Positions 40,201 through 55,500 of a stretch of DNA of 64,000 nucleotides are shown here, piece by piece. Every line of letters begins with the position of its first letter. Position 1 is the stretch's first letter. The DNA comes from Anadara kagoshimensis (Eukaryota > Mollusca > Bivalvia > Arcoida > Arcidae): contig CM037869.1 of the NCBI GenBank assembly GCA_021292105.1, positions 10,560,471-10,624,470 of the forward strand, given 5' to 3'. Below the pieces are notes generated by a model. The model searched no databases and had not been told where the DNA came from. It saw only the letters and a list, made by a program, of their open reading frames with translations. A program made the translations under genes and the position numbers.

Positions 40201-43200
40201 AATTTTTGTTTTGTAAAAACCACATTTTGATGTTGTTATTGTTGTTATCGTAATACACCATAAAAACCATGGTTTTCTAAAAATAGAAATAATTTTATAG
40301 TAGGGGAATTTAGTTTCGGAAAACCCACATTTTGACCATGTAGTAATACATCATAACAACACATGTGTGTAGTTGATCAGAACATGCGTTACACAGACAA
40401 AGAAAATTGAATATTTACAGATAAGTACTGGTAGGTATTTCATGTTATTTATTATTCTTCAAAACGTACTTGCTCTTTTTCATTGTTTTTAATGATAGTA
40501 CCTTTGAAATCTTAACTAGTTAATGTCAATTTTGTGTTCCTGTTATAAAAAAATGACAGGTGTCTGTCTCACAGTTATATAGGAGATGATAGTTTCTGTT
40601 ACTGGGTATATAGAGAATAGAGGTATAGGTGCCTGTTATATGGGCAGGTGTCTGTTATATAGAGGTGACAGGTGTGTGTTTATATATATAGAGATGACAG
40701 GTGTCTGTCTCACAGTTATATAGGAGATGATAGTTTCTGTTACTGGGTATATAGAGAATAGAGGTATAGGTGCCTGTTATATGGAGAGGTGTCTGGTATA
40801 TAGAGGTGACAGGTGTGTGTTATGTATGACAGGTGTCTTAAATTGAAGTTACAGGTGTTTGTTATATAGATAGGTCTCTGGTATATAGAGGTGACAGGTG
40901 TGTGTTATATGGAGGTGACAGGTGTCTGTTCTATAGAGATATAGAGATATAGAGGTGACAGGTGTGTTATATGGAAGTGACAGGTGTCTTTTATATAGAT
41001 ATGACATGTGTGTTATATTGAGGTGACAGGTGTCTGTTATAGAGACAGGTGTCTTGTTATTTAGAGGTGACAGGTGTCTGATAAATAGAGTATTATAGAA
41101 GTGATGGTTTCTGTTAATGGGTATATAGAGATGAAAAGTGTTTGTTATATAGAGATGACAGGTGGCTTTTATATAGAGATGACAGGTGGGTGCCACTGTA
41201 TGTTCTTTATATATATAGATAACTATTTGAAATGCATGGAGAGATATTGTCATGCCCTGGGGTGTGCATCAACATCAAAGTCCAATGTTTAGTTTTTAGG
41301 GCAACCAAGACATGGGTCATCAGTTTTCTGTTTTCGTGCTTTACGTGCTTCAAATCAAGTTTCATAGCAGTACATGCAAAATGGTAGACTTAGCGACTCA
41401 TCATGGCCATGGGATTTTAAACATTTTAAAATCACTTTATTATGATATATTTATTTGAATATCATTCAAGTTTCTTATATATATTTACTTTTTCAATAAT
41501 GAGTCATGTTTAAAGCTTTGTGTATTAACTGGTAGTCACTTTGGCTACAAAACCATGGCTCACCTGCCGATAATGTAACATGATGGAGCCTGTCATAAAT
41601 ATTTGTGGTTTTTATCATGATTACCTCCCTTTGAAGCTTACACATACTTGTGTGGGTGTTATTTTAAACACATTTCTGAATTCTAAAAATTCTGTAATCT
41701 TCACAAGTAAAATTAATTTACATATTTTTTTCTTTTGATTTACGATAATTGGGTTTTAAATTAAACATCTTTGATTTTACAGTGTGTCATGACATGGCTC
41801 ATTCATTGAATTTGAAATATTTAAGATACATGTATTACACTGCTATTTGCAATAGTAGTACAATTTAGGCATCAATAAGATGGGACCACCCATTAAGAAC
41901 TTTGGGATGAATAGGTTGAAGAACCTGTATTTGATATGTTACCTGAAGATTACCTTCAAAAACAAAGAAATAAAAGAAACATCACATCCAAAGCTGTAAA
42001 GTCTTAAAAACTACTAGTCCCATAAAAAAATATAGTAAATAACAGCCACAGATTAGTAAAACCAACAGCTAAAAAACAACAACTTCAAAATTCTCTATTT
42101 GTCAAAACTGTAGAAGACTGGAATCAATTACCAGACAAGATTGTCACATTAGACAGGTTCAAAGCGGTACTACAGGACTATTTGCACCAGAACTAAATGC
42201 TCTCCCTACCCATCTCAAATATACTAGTATTAATCTCTAGAGTTGTGATATTGTCATTGTTAAGGCTTCATTGTATTTCTTTCTTGTTAGTAAATGATTA
42301 CAAAATCTGTAAACATGTAAATGTCCACATGCTGTTACATGTATTATATAGTAATTATGACACATAATTACTGGTTACCTGTTTATTGCCTTATATAAAT
42401 CAAAATAGAAAAGATGGAATCTTCAAGACCAGGCCCTGGTTTCACAATCATTCCTTAGCTAAGATTTTCCTTAACTTAAATTTAGCAAATTTTTGTAATC
42501 TCTTTTTAAAATTACTGGTAAATATTTTTGTCAAAACTAAATACAAATATTTTAATCTGGAAGTGATCTTAAAAATGACACCTTTAATTCCTCAATATCT
42601 TGAAAATTAACAAAATTATATCAATTTGAAATTTTGCAAGATTTAAGTTAAGGAAAATCTTAGCTAAGGAATGATTGTGAAACCGTTATTTTGAACACTG
42701 ATGTATATACTTGTGATAGAATCCACTGGTATAGTATTTTGTGTTGCAGAATGTATATTAGATGTTAAGGGAAAATGTCATTTTACAAGAAAAACAGCAA
42801 TTAAATTGTGCAGTCATGTTATTATACAGTATGCTCATGAAGCCTGTCACTCTAAAGTAATGTATGTAAAAAAAAATGAAATAATAAATGATATGCCAAA
42901 AAGTAAGCTAAACCTTAAAAGACAATTATGTCATTCATTGGTGGTTTAAATAATATGATTAACCATTGACAGATTTTGAATCATCATAAACTCTGGTCTG
43001 ATAGGGGTTGGTCAGTTTATTGGCATTATTCCTTTACCCTGTTTGCTACTACAACCTTTATTTCCACTGTTAGTGATACTGACAGTAAAGATTCAACCAG
43101 AGGGTCAGTGCTCAATCCTGCCGAAATCAGCCCTAGTGATTGTCTAAGAAATGTCAGCATAATGTTTTTCTTAAATATATGTTTAATGTTATAGTGACAT

Positions 43201-46200
43201 TGATACTAATCCATGTCCAAATCACAATCCCAAAGCAAAGTAAAAACTTTGAAAATGACAAATTTAGTTAAACATGTGAACTTCCACCAGGGGAGTGAGG
43301 CTGGGTGCTCTGGAAGGGTAAGCACCTTCATTTGGTTAAACATGTGAACTTCAACCAGGGTAGTGAGGCTGGGTGCCCGGAAGAGTAAGCACTTTTGTTT
43401 AGTTAGCTACACCAGTAATCAACATTTAGAATGAAACGAACATTGAACTATGAAACGTCATAGGGAAATCATTGACACAACATCAAACAAACTATAACTT
43501 TTTTTGCTATAAAAGATATATTACAAATTGATGTTAATATAAACACAACATAAATAACTTTTTTGGCAATAAAAAGAAAAAAAATCTCTCACAAAAATCA
43601 TGTTGATATAAATACATATATTTTGGTCTTACTTTAAGTATGACTAATGTTATAATAATTCCTTATGTAAGAGTGCATGTTGATACAGATTCATATTTAT
43701 ATATGTATATAATAAAGATTGTGGTGTATTTTACGTAATCATAAACAAATCTTTATTTTATACATTTTTTTGCAAAGGGGTTTTTATCATTACCTTTTCT
43801 GAAACAGACTATAGTATATTTATATGCGTTATTACTAAGGTATGCCATTACTATAATATATACTACTGTTTACTTATTTAAAGTCTATCATTGACATTTT
43901 TGTAACACCTTTGATCTTGCTCAGGTAAGATGTTTAGTCTATAGTTACCTGAAGTACAGGTGCAACAAGACAGGACAGGTACATACCCCAGAATACCTGG
44001 CTAGCTAAAGTCAGTAAGACCTTGTGGAAGATATAAATAGCTGAAATAGTTTATAGCTAATGTCAGCAGAAAATGTAGTACTGTACAACATACTCCATAC
44101 CACATCTGTCTGCTGAGGTCACTCGGGTTAAAACTAAACACAGCCAGGACACAAAGCAAAATGGACAGTTAAATAATGGCCAGAGACAGCCAGTGGACAG
44201 TCTGAATTTTTGTGGTTTTTGTATAGTTTGTAGTGTTTACATGGATATATTTGTGCATAGTGCTAAGATAAAGTTTTTGTAGGATCTATATATATATATA
44301 TATATAGGCAGTGTTTATATTACCTTTACCTATATTATATATACATACTGAAGTTTTGGTGGTTACCAGATTGGATTTATTCATTCATTCTGCATTCTTT
44401 TAGTGGAGGTTTTAATTCTTGGAATTGTTTATTGGATTGTGTTGTATTGTTACCTTGACTTAAATACAAAAAAGTGATATTTACTGAGTTATTTATAGTC
44501 CTAACTCAATCATTAGTGTTACTATTTATATTATTCTAGGTAGGTATACATATACTAATGAAATGTTTGTTAAAAGAAAGACCTCCATTTGTACTATCCA
44601 CAAAATTTTTAATTTCAATTGGAAAAGCTTAAAAATTACCAAACAAAACAGTTTTAAATGTTTTTTAAAATTAATGGGTAGGTATACAAAATAAAATTTA
44701 TACCTCTGGGGAAGTGTTTGGAAATAGTGTCATGAAAAACAACAAGAATAATGAAAGTTTTATAAATTTACAAGAACATGCTGAATTAAAAAAGCCAATA
44801 ACTGCCTATATTTAGGCTATAATCTTGCAAATAATTTATATATAAATCAGTTTGTATTTAGTACGGTGATTTGCAGTTCATGGAAACCTGCAAGCATGTC
44901 ACCTTATAGGAATCTGAGAAAATTCCTCTCATTGAAGCCTTGATCTTTGACCTGCAGATTTTGGATGTTTGAGATGCTTTGTGTTGAAGATAAAGAAATG
45001 GGTTATGTAAAACATCCGGTGATGGGGCATCCCCCTCTGCCCTGTAGGCCCAAGTGTAATCTGACCATTATGTGACCATAGACACTTTAATTGACTGTTT
45101 AACTTGACCAGCCTTGTAGAAGATAACGCTGGAATTTTCATTCATGTTGAGATAGGCAGGGTCATTGATAAAGAGAGTTTTGTTGTTAAGGATATCATAC
45201 AAAGCCTTTATATCACCCAGATTTATGACCTAGTCACAAAAGCTCTTTGATTTAGGGGACTCTCTCAGTAATTAATTTTGATGATGAACACTAATCCCAT
45301 TGATAAACACAAGGTCACCTAATTGAATGACCTCTCTGTGGATAGATAGCGTCATCATAGATCAGATTTTGAAATCAGTTTGAGAAAATGTTCTCCAATG
45401 AGGACTTGAATTTTGGAGTGCATTCTGCATATGTTATGTATTAATCTACAGGTAATCATTGTTTATCAAACTCTTTATTCATCAGTGGTTTTTCCAACTC
45501 AGGTTAGAAATAATTTGGTATTCAATTTGGCTGCAAGCGAGAAAGGGGTTTTTCCCTACTGGTTGGTACGATACCAGTATAATTGTAGATGATCTGTGAT
45601 GTAAATGATAACATATTTATGTAGCATGCTAAAGGTCCAAATAAGTGACCACAAGTAGATCAGGTGCACTTGTGGAAAACTTAATGTCCAACATATAAAC
45701 TTATATTTAGATTAATCCTTGAGTTCGAAAGGAAAACATTGTCTCATTGTGGATAGCTGAAAAATTCCTGATGTGACAATGTCACATATAACACCATTGA
45801 TTTGACCAGCCTTATAATTATGTTGGTAAATAAGGGAAGGAATTGTCCAGTTAATTTCATTTTGAAAAGTCCATTTTGCATCTTCCAATAAAATTTTTTT
45901 ATTTATATAATTCATTCATTGAATAAAGGTATTTTGAACATTTCTACAAAAAGTGATTTTCCAAAATGTCTTGTCGTAACCCTAACCCTATCCTTAATTT
46001 ACCAGTCCTGTCTAAAGAACTTGATTTTGGAACTTGAAAAAAAATTGAGATGACAGGATTTATATGGTATTATGGGCGTAAGGATTAAGCCATTGTTTTC
46101 CTTAGCTGTCATTAGGAATGACATGTTAATTCTATAAAATGTCACAATTTTCTGGGTCAAGAATTTCTAAAAATGAGGTCATGTATTAGTGTTACAGCAT

Positions 46201-49200
46201 GCTAATTTAAAGAAGGAAACCTATACCACCCACCAGGGTTGATAAAAAAATGTTGATATATGATATAATTTTGTGGTAGTGCCTGCTGACTGACATCTGG
46301 GGGAGAGAGGCATGCACTCCTTGTAAAAAAAATCTTACTCACTACATGTCCAACCAAGACTGGGTTGGGGTTTCTACACCGAGAGAAATCTCTATATTTT
46401 GACCTATAAAGTGAGGGTCCTACATAGTTCACATCTTGAAGATGTTGAGATATGCACTCCTTGTAAAAAAATCTTACTCAGGGTTTGATTTTTGTTTTCA
46501 TTCACATTGACACATAGAGAACTCTATTTTTGATCTACAAAGTAAAAGGGTTACATATTTGACCTACAGTATAATGGTTTACATCTGGGGAGAGATGCAC
46601 TCCTTGTATTTAAAAAAAAATCAAAAATAAAAATCATACTACTATGTTAGAGGCTGCAGTTTGATCTTAGACACATAATGTGCCACTTTGATGTAACTGA
46701 TTGCGAAAAGGAAAAGTCAAATCAGAAAAAGGGCAGGGCATAATGATCATTTTAAGAATGGCAACAGGGCACTGGAATAAAAAGGATTGGCACTTCATCC
46801 TGTGAAAACGGTCTAGCTGGAACACTGGCATTTCAAACTAAGAATTATATCTTCCTAAAAGTTGGATGTTTTTAGAACTCATGCACATGCTCATCGGCAT
46901 GCAGATTCTAGTGTGAGAAAGTTTGTCAGTTTACTTGCCTTTGGTCAGTGTGCATTCCAGTTTGCGCCACCACCTTTAAACTAATGCCTCAATATTAGTG
47001 AAAGAATCTTGTCTGGGACATCCACTCCACAAACTTTAACATGCCATGAGTCAGGACATCACTTATCATCAGAGGGGGGTAATGTTATGATGCTTCTCCT
47101 TGCTGAGAGTGTAATACCTTATTGAAGTCAAGCATTTTATATCTGCTACATAAATTAAAGTAAAATATTTGAAACAAATCTTTAACCTCATTGTAAATCA
47201 AATTAAATCTTTTTTATGTTTGTCTTTTTTATATACTTTAAGCCAGGTGTAAAAAGATGTTTTTTACCTGGATCATCATGAGTCATAATTGACCCACCTG
47301 TACAGGTGACAAACCTAGTTTATTTGTTTGAAGTGGTGACAGCAAGACGACAACAGAGAGAGAGTGTGTGTGTTATGGTGAATTTAAAAATTCCAGTTAC
47401 TGATAAAAAAAATATCAGCAACGGATATCAGCAGTTCCGTTGTGACCTTTGAACTTTATCTGATGGTATTATGATGGGGGGTATATATGTCAAAGACCAT
47501 GACAGGAAGCTGGGACAATATGATATGTGGATTACCTAATGTTACCAGATTATTTCAGGTTATTTCAAGCTGCACTTTACCTTCCCTTGAGAGGATATTG
47601 ACCTACATACCAAATTAAACTCTTATTCAGGTGAATTTTTTAAACTCTCTGACCCTATATCCATACAATGGGATAACTCATTCTGTATTAAAGTCGAAAA
47701 TAGAAAGTTTTCCAGTCAAATAAGTTTCTCCAAAATGACTAATGTTGTCTCCAATTTAAAATTAGGGGAGGGGGAGGGTCTATGTGTGTGTGTATGTTTG
47801 CATTTGTGTGTACATACATGTAATTTTATGCATGTTTATATGTGTACGGCGTGTAAAGACTGTACACATGTCTAGCTCGACACAAACTGCTTCCTACAGG
47901 GTTTATAATAACCCAAGTTTGAACCTTTGATTATTCATTATTTATTCCACAAATCAGCTGTATGATTGCATAATTAGTATCATAAAAACTATTGGTATAG
48001 GCAAACAACATTGACCTGTCTGCTTAACCTTTAATTTGAATATTTATCATGGCATAGTACATATATGTATAGAGAACACAGGTGTTTATTTAGTCTGCAC
48101 CATGGGGAAACAATTCACTGTGAATCCTAACACTACCCATGTATTAGGGTGGATTATCATATAAAATATTTGTAATACAAGTCAATATTGTTTGCCTATA
48201 AGGCATATTTATATGTATCCCAACCTGCTTCCTGTACTGTCAGCCTGCCAGCCAGCAGTGATTTACTCTATAAATAAGTTTTGATGATAGACTATTTCCC
48301 AGTAACCCAGATTACATGACTTGGTACTGGTATTTAATGGAGCATACTGTATCAGGAATGTTCACCAGCAGAGTCTATACAACTGCCAATTATTGATCAA
48401 AATAAATCACTACTTACCATATATACATGTCTGTATATATGTACTTTTAAGTTTATATACATGATTACATGGTCATTCTGGATTGTTTATTTTCAAATAT
48501 TTACAATTGCAATATCTTTGCTTTTATAAAGTATTTGACATTAACTATACTTTGCAACTTCATAAAGACATTGCTCCACGCGCTGACAGATGACAAATAC
48601 TCTCGTTGACTAACAGGAGACGACCCATTTTATGAAAAGGTGCTTCACCTTTTATGCAATTTGTGACAGCCCATTATACTTTGCAAGTTCATAAAGACAT
48701 TAGAAAATTACCTTATTTCTTATATAGTTAATGTGTTCGTGAAGGGCTACTTGTTGTAAAATAGATTCCCCAGTGGTACTAAAACCACACCACCTGAAAC
48801 ACAGGATACATCAAGTGCCTGTCCCAACCATGCTGACCTTGACACATGGCATGTTTTGAAGGTCTCTTCCAAAGGCCTTACAGCTTTCATTTTTAAATCC
48901 TGAGTACATGGCAAAAGAAGTCGCAACCTATTTCAAGTCTTAGTCAGACCCGGCCAGGGTTCTACATCCCCTAACCCCCGACGGAGCATATATTCTATCA
49001 ACTGAGATACCATAGACTTTCATTATTAGTGGTCCCCTATGAGACTTACAGACCCTTTTATTTAGGATTTCATACTTTCTATATGGAACCTTTACTTTCC
49101 AGAAAAAAATTACCCTGACATTATGTACTGGTAGATTTTAATGGAGTTTGTATCATATGACATAATAAAGACAATAATGTAAGCCGTGTTATCATTTATT

Positions 49201-52200
49201 TAATTGGTAAGACTTCCCCACCCCCTTGTTAAATTCTATGAAAAAATAGTTGAAAAATTATCATTCACAGAAATGTTTAAAATGGCTTATATCATGATTT
49301 TCGATCCAAATTAAACCTTTAATGGAGGGTGCAAATTTAAATCTCGAACATTTATTTATTGTTTAGACTGAAGCATTGTAAATATACATCAACATTTCTG
49401 TACTATTTTTACACAAGTTGTTAATTGCGGACGTGGAATTTAAAAAAAGTGCTAAGTTAGATAATTACAAGTTTATTTTTGTCTTATATTATGATGGTAC
49501 GTGTACTTTTAATTATTGATGTGATATGATGTCTTCTAAGTTCTAACTAGTGCATATACATGTAATATGTAATATCAGATATCTGTAAGATGTAATTCTA
49601 AATAAGTGCATCAATCCATAGATGATCATCCTGACCCAGAAATTGGAAAGAAACAGGGGCCCATGTGTCCAAAGTTTGACTGACTTTGATGCACATTATT
49701 TGAAAAGATCAATATTTAGTTAAGGCAAAGTATATAAATGATACTGAGGTAGAACTGAACTAATTTAAAACTTAATTAAGACTAAAAAGATGGACCAGGC
49801 TGAGCCAGGCTTGGCCCAGACAGTATTTTTTGTTGGACAAAATTGTTATTTTCGTCAATGGCACCAGGGTTCCTTTCTAGATTGACTGAGCATGGCATAT
49901 GGCTCAATCAGTCAAATGACATTTCTGAAAGTCAGTCAATTACCCACTGACAGTTGGATTAATAATACTGCCAGGTATATCAAATATATCAATGAAGTAC
50001 TATAGAAATGTTTTAAGTTGATACAGGATTCAGTGTTCACAGGTTGCACTGTAACATTTTAACTAACAAGATTTAACTGTATATGTCTGTACAAGGGTAT
50101 TACATTTCATCTTCAAGCTTTGTATTTATTTACAGGATACCTGTCTATCAGCTGTTTTAATGTTTTTAAAACAGGTGCCCCATTAATTACATTAACCTTT
50201 GACCTTTTAAGTGTCAAAATTGCTGTCAATTGAGGATTTTGTTTGAGTGTTATATAGGATTTGTCAATGATTAAAGAATAGACAAGTTGGCTTTTTGATA
50301 TTGAATATTTAAATAGACAGGTGTTATATGAATCCAGTTAGCTGGGTGGTCAGATTTTATTTTCCTGTCAAGATTAGGAGTGGTACAACTAAGAAATAAC
50401 TATATTTACGCACATTTTCCTTTGAAACCTTAATAAAACTAACCACTACCTTCGTAGCTCAGTTGGTAGAGTGCTCAGTCTTGTATGTGGGCGGTTAGGG
50501 TCTCACCAAGACTTTAAAAGAGGTAGTGTCTGTTCTTTTGTCAAGCACTTCACATGAACCTTCAGAAGAGACTTTGAAAAGTAATGTCACATGTCACTGT
50601 AGGTGTGACATGCTAAGTAACACCCAAGCACATTGTTCTGCGAGTTCAAAGCTAAGGTCAAAATATCTGCCATTTCATCTATAGCTGGTGATGTCTCAAT
50701 ATAAGTAAAATATTTATGACTGGGATGCAAAACTGCATTTCCATTTATGAAACTAAAACTTATCCCAGTTATTTTTATGAATTTTAAACATCATTTGTAA
50801 CTCTAAAATCAAACAAAGCATGTAAAATAACACATGTAATTTTTTCCTGTCGTGCAGATTTGAAAGAAAAATTCTAGTTTCATAGTGATATTGCAGTTAG
50901 ATATTAACAAACACTATAATAGCTGTTTCTATAAAGACCTTTAAAACAGTTGCTATGTAGGCAGTTACCACAGTAGGCAGTTACCATGAGAACGAACCTT
51001 TGCTAAACATTCCCATTAGTACATTGAAAAAGTGTGGGGTTTTTCTACTGGGCCTATAGCATGTGACATCTCAGTATTACCATTAGGACTCATTTCACTC
51101 ACAGACCACAGTTACCAAGTGGTCAAGATGTTGGCCTTCTAGTGGTTGATCCAAAATTTCTGGATGGTGGTGGACTTGTCTGTGAACAGAAAATAACTTT
51201 TCATTGTCTACATTTGACTTTGATTTCCAGAATATAAAGAGATATTTTGTCTTTTGTCTACTTGCAGAGCCACGACAGCGTTTAAACAGGTATTATACAT
51301 AGACCCAGGATTTAGCCGTGCCAGTGAAGTACATGTCCGTCTTGGTTTGATGTCTAAAGCCACAACAGATTATGACTCAAGTTTAAAGGTAACGTTTATA
51401 GTTTATCACTTTTATACCAGTTGGGGCTGTAATATTTTGTGGTCCAGCAGCTGAATGGTCTAAAACCCACTCTTACAGATCACAGAGCCTCTCAACTTCT
51501 AGGTTCAAATTCTACTTTTGACAGATCCTAATGTGAGAAAAAGATTGTCAGTTCCCTTGCCACTCTCTTAAGATTAGTGGTTTACTCCAGGCACTCTGGT
51601 TTCCTCCTTAACAACTAAACTGACCGCCTTTATATAATTGACAGAATCTTGACTGTTGCATAACTCTGTTATGTTACACCACTCCTTAGTTATCAACCTT
51701 TTAAATTACTGACTATCGTGGGTTCAAACCCGTCAAGTCTGACCCAAGACTTGTAAGTGGGTAGTGATTGTTCTTTCGCCAAGCACTCTGCATTACGAAA
51801 TGAAAGTCACAGTTTTTTCGGATGGGAACTTAAAATAAATGAGGTCCCATGTCCCGGTTTGGATGGCACGATTAAGAACCCTGCTGTATAATGCCATCAG
51901 CACAATACATATGCAAAATTTCTGCACCTTCGCCTATAGCTGGTGATGTCTCAATATATAAGTGAAATATTCTTGACTGGGACGTTAAACACCATTTATG
52001 CTACTATAACCCATGTTTAATGATAGACCAAAAATAAAATAAAAACATATTGAATATGTACCATCTATATTGATTGATGTTGCCTGATTTTAACTTTGCG
52101 AGTCTGTAAACATTTATTAAGAGCCAAGTATACATTCCTCCATACTACTTCCACCAGATTAATTTCACATTGTAATGTTTGAGATAAATTTTAAACAGTT

Positions 52201-52506
52201 TTATGTTTACATATAAAGTAGAGTTATGTTTTCTGGTGCCAGGTATGATAAGATATAGGTAAATTTACCTGGCCTAATTAATGGGCAGGTAAATATGCTT
52301 TGGCTCCTAGTAGGAATTTATGTCATTCTGTCTAGACATATTAATTAGATTAACACACACACACTCACACATGCACATACATACACACACATGCACACAC
52401 ATGCACACGCAAACACACACACACTCTCTCTCTCTTATACAAATATGGGCATGGACATGATATACATATCAGCTGTCTTTTGGCTTATTTACCTGACGTT
52501 GGTATA

Positions 52507-52546
<40 letters not shown>

Positions 52547-55500
52547 GTGTACTAACACATGGACATGATGTACTCATCAGCTGTTTTTTGGTCTTATTTT
52601 ACTGACTGTTAGTAGTTTTACTTTGATAATGAAGTCATTTTTTACCTGAAGGGAACATTAATTAACAACAACTATCCACAGGTAGATAAATTAGATTTTA
52701 ATTAAGACATCCACACCTGGACATGAGGTCAACTACCTGTACTTGTTATTTATCACACAAGGCCAGGTGATTGTTAGTGGTTAGTGGTTAATTGAATTTT
52801 CAAATAGAAGTCACTTGATACCCAAAAGGCAATTTTTAATTAGGTACCATCCAAAAGCCTAACAGTGTGGATAACCTTATTAAAAACATAAATCCATTTA
52901 AGTTCACTTTTCCCCTTAGGTTTGTGCAATTTATTTTGAAACTTCTTTAATATGAAAGTACTTTTTCCTTGGGTATATAAAACTGTGACTCTTTCTATAG
53001 CTTGTAGAAAGGACAATTCCACAAACACATTTACAAGAATTGCATGCTACACATTGTGTTAAATGGTTAACTCCATTTAAAACAAATTTAGAATGATTTG
53101 CTTACATTTTTATAAACAATTATGGAAATTGTTATATCACATAGAAGTGTTTACATGTAATTCTAATTTTTTTACAGCATTTCCGTCAAGCCCTGGCAGA
53201 CTCCAGCCATTGTACTTTGTCTAAATCTCAAAGTAAGTAGGGTGGAATTTGGAGTTTTTGTATAATACATGTACATAACTTTGTAAAAGTATTGCTGATA
53301 TTGGGTTTTTTGTTAAGTTGAATGGATTCTTCACTGGCAAAACTGAAGGTATAAATGGACCTTGAAATCTTCCTCATTTGTACTACTATCACATCTAGAA
53401 GCTGTCTTAAAATTTTCCTCATTTGTACTGCTATCACATCTAGAAGTTTTGGTCGGTACCTTGGTAGCCAAGTTGTCTAAAGTGAGTGCTTACATATCAC
53501 AGTGCCTCTCACTGCCTGCTAAGCAAATCTCGCTCATGTCAGAACCCAGCAGGAGAAAGTTTGTTAGTTTGTAAGTTCGCTAGTCCATAGTCAATGATTT
53601 TCTTGGGGCACTCTGGTTTCCTCCACCATCCATGAACTGACCACCTCAATATAAGTAAAAGAGTCTTATCTGGGACATAAAACTTCATACATGTAGTTCC
53701 ATTCTTCTTTTCTGGGTTCTTGCTTTCCCAGTATCCTAAATCTTTAATTTACTGTTCACAGCTCCTCTCACTGCTAAGTTTGAATCAAATCCCACTTGGA
53801 CAGATTCTACAAGTTGCTGGTTATCTCTGAACACTCAGATTTCCTCCACCATCCCAGAACTAACCACCTCAGTCTTGATTGGAACATTGCCCCTGTTTTT
53901 TCCTAGAAATGCTGTTAAGCTGTTTATTTATATCACACTCAGACAATGAACAGGTGTGTCTGTACTGTGGTATGTCATCAGTTGATGTTCACACATTTAC
54001 CGATACTGTAGTGTAAAGAAAAACAGTAGGACCGAAATGACATCTCAAAATATTTAAGTCGTGTGAGCAAACTCGTGACAGCATTGAAACGACCCATTTT
54101 TGTAGATTTTGGAATCTAGAATTTTGTGGTGTATATGTTAAAATGTATAAAATGATGATCAGGTTATTGGGTTTCTTTTGAAATTAATTTAAATATTCAA
54201 TTTTATTTTGAGATTGTATTCATTAAATATTAAAATATGAATGACACTTGGAATATTGGCGTTATAACAATAATAGATCATTATCGATATTTAGAATTAT
54301 GATACAATTATATGTACCAGTATTGGTACAGTCGCGGAAAAATTAATATATGTTTGATTTGACTTTTATAAACACCGGAAGTGATGATATATCGTATATG
54401 TCATATTGCAAGCAGTGTATCACAATGTATATTGTATTGTGACATGTTTGTATTGCCCCAGCCCTACAGATATAATATACATATGTAGATACATTGATAA
54501 ATTACAGGTCAAGTTTGAATTTAATTATATTTAGTTAAGGAATTCTGTGGTCATTACCATTATCTGTATGTCAAATCTGGTACATGTATTGGTATTTTGT
54601 ATGTTTACTTAGTGCTACTCTTGTTTCAGTTTGTTTTACCTGTATTTTCATTTTTCTATTTCAGTTCATCTACAGATTGCTCATTTGTTAGAAATACAGG
54701 TATGTATATATAAACAAAAAGTCTGCAGACTGCTTATCTCACCTTAAATTATAAGTTTGAAATTGAAAAGTTGTGCAAAATGTTTGATGGATCCACTTGC
54801 CAAAATAGCCATGTCAACAGTATCTGTAAAAAAAAAAATTCAACTGTCTTGAATTTGAAGTTGCTGACATGTGATTGTTTTTTAAGAGAATTTGAAATCA
54901 AATCTTTTTATTTTTCAGGGAAAACACAAACTAGCCAAGGAATCTTATGAACAATTTGCTAAGTTAGAAGATATTGACAATACAGTCAAAGCCTCTGCTC
55001 TTAAACAACTGGGTAAGTATTGTTTGTAAGAATGACATAATCGGGTACAAAGTTTTAATTCTTTACCCAGATATTAAAATTTTGTCCAGACATTAGAGGT
55101 TTGAAATAGACTTTGTCATCAGTTAATTGGACTCAACAGTGTACAATGTGATAACCCATAAGATTTCTGTGGAACAACTTTTTTCATTGAAGATGGAATT
55201 GCTTCAGTTCATGTTTTCTCATAAAAATAATATTACTCTGGGAAATTTTAACATACCGGTAAACAATTTCCAAATTAGTCTGCACAAATGTTAAGAGTAT
55301 TGATCATCTTGTACGCTGGCAAACTCCATTAAAAGATTGTTTAATGGTGTCATTTTGCAGTTCAAAATTATGCTATGATGTAGCAAAACTTATACAACTT
55401 ATTCCCATACCATGGTAGAAATAACAAGAAGAAATTCTGAAGACTCAGAATCATATCATACAATAGGTGTTTAGAACCACCATCAGTTGTTGGATTGATT

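Larger units (their letters stand above)
10455..51267 (+). other. KDM6A: KDM6A intron 5, 40,813 bp
   Basis: Bounded by CT|GTAAGT and cttgcag|A. The two halves of codon L134 rejoin across it and both exons match UTX, so it is a genuine single intron unless an exon with no vertebrate counterpart hides inside. I found no recognisable protein domain, rRNA or free-standing tRNA gene. It holds at least nine minisatellites, SINEs of three families, inverted-repeat elements and a LINE tail. Stretches with nothing I can name include about 15331-16070, 16880-18010, 27020-27700, 43400-46200 and 47050-48800. Confidence 0.9.
51389..53177. other. KDM6A intron 6: two SINEs, CA and CT repeats
   Basis: A family C SINE at 51450-51690 is followed by a 5'-truncated family A SINE at 51713-52000, then (CA)n at about 52352-52425 and (CT)n at about 52510-52542. 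52550-53177 shows nothing recognisable. Confidence 0.75.

Noticed and set aside
40849..41253. 134-codon minus-strand ORF rich in His, Thr and Tyr
   Set aside because: Falls wholly in the gacaggtgt minisatellite; periodic and without a recognisable domain.
42701..42949. 82-codon ORF with several Cys and His
   Set aside because: I looked for a zinc-finger spacing and found none; it begins just beside an inverted-repeat element. No support for a gene.
45978..45998. Interstitial telomere repeat (CCCTAA)
   Set aside because: Only about two and a half units; too short to mean anything.
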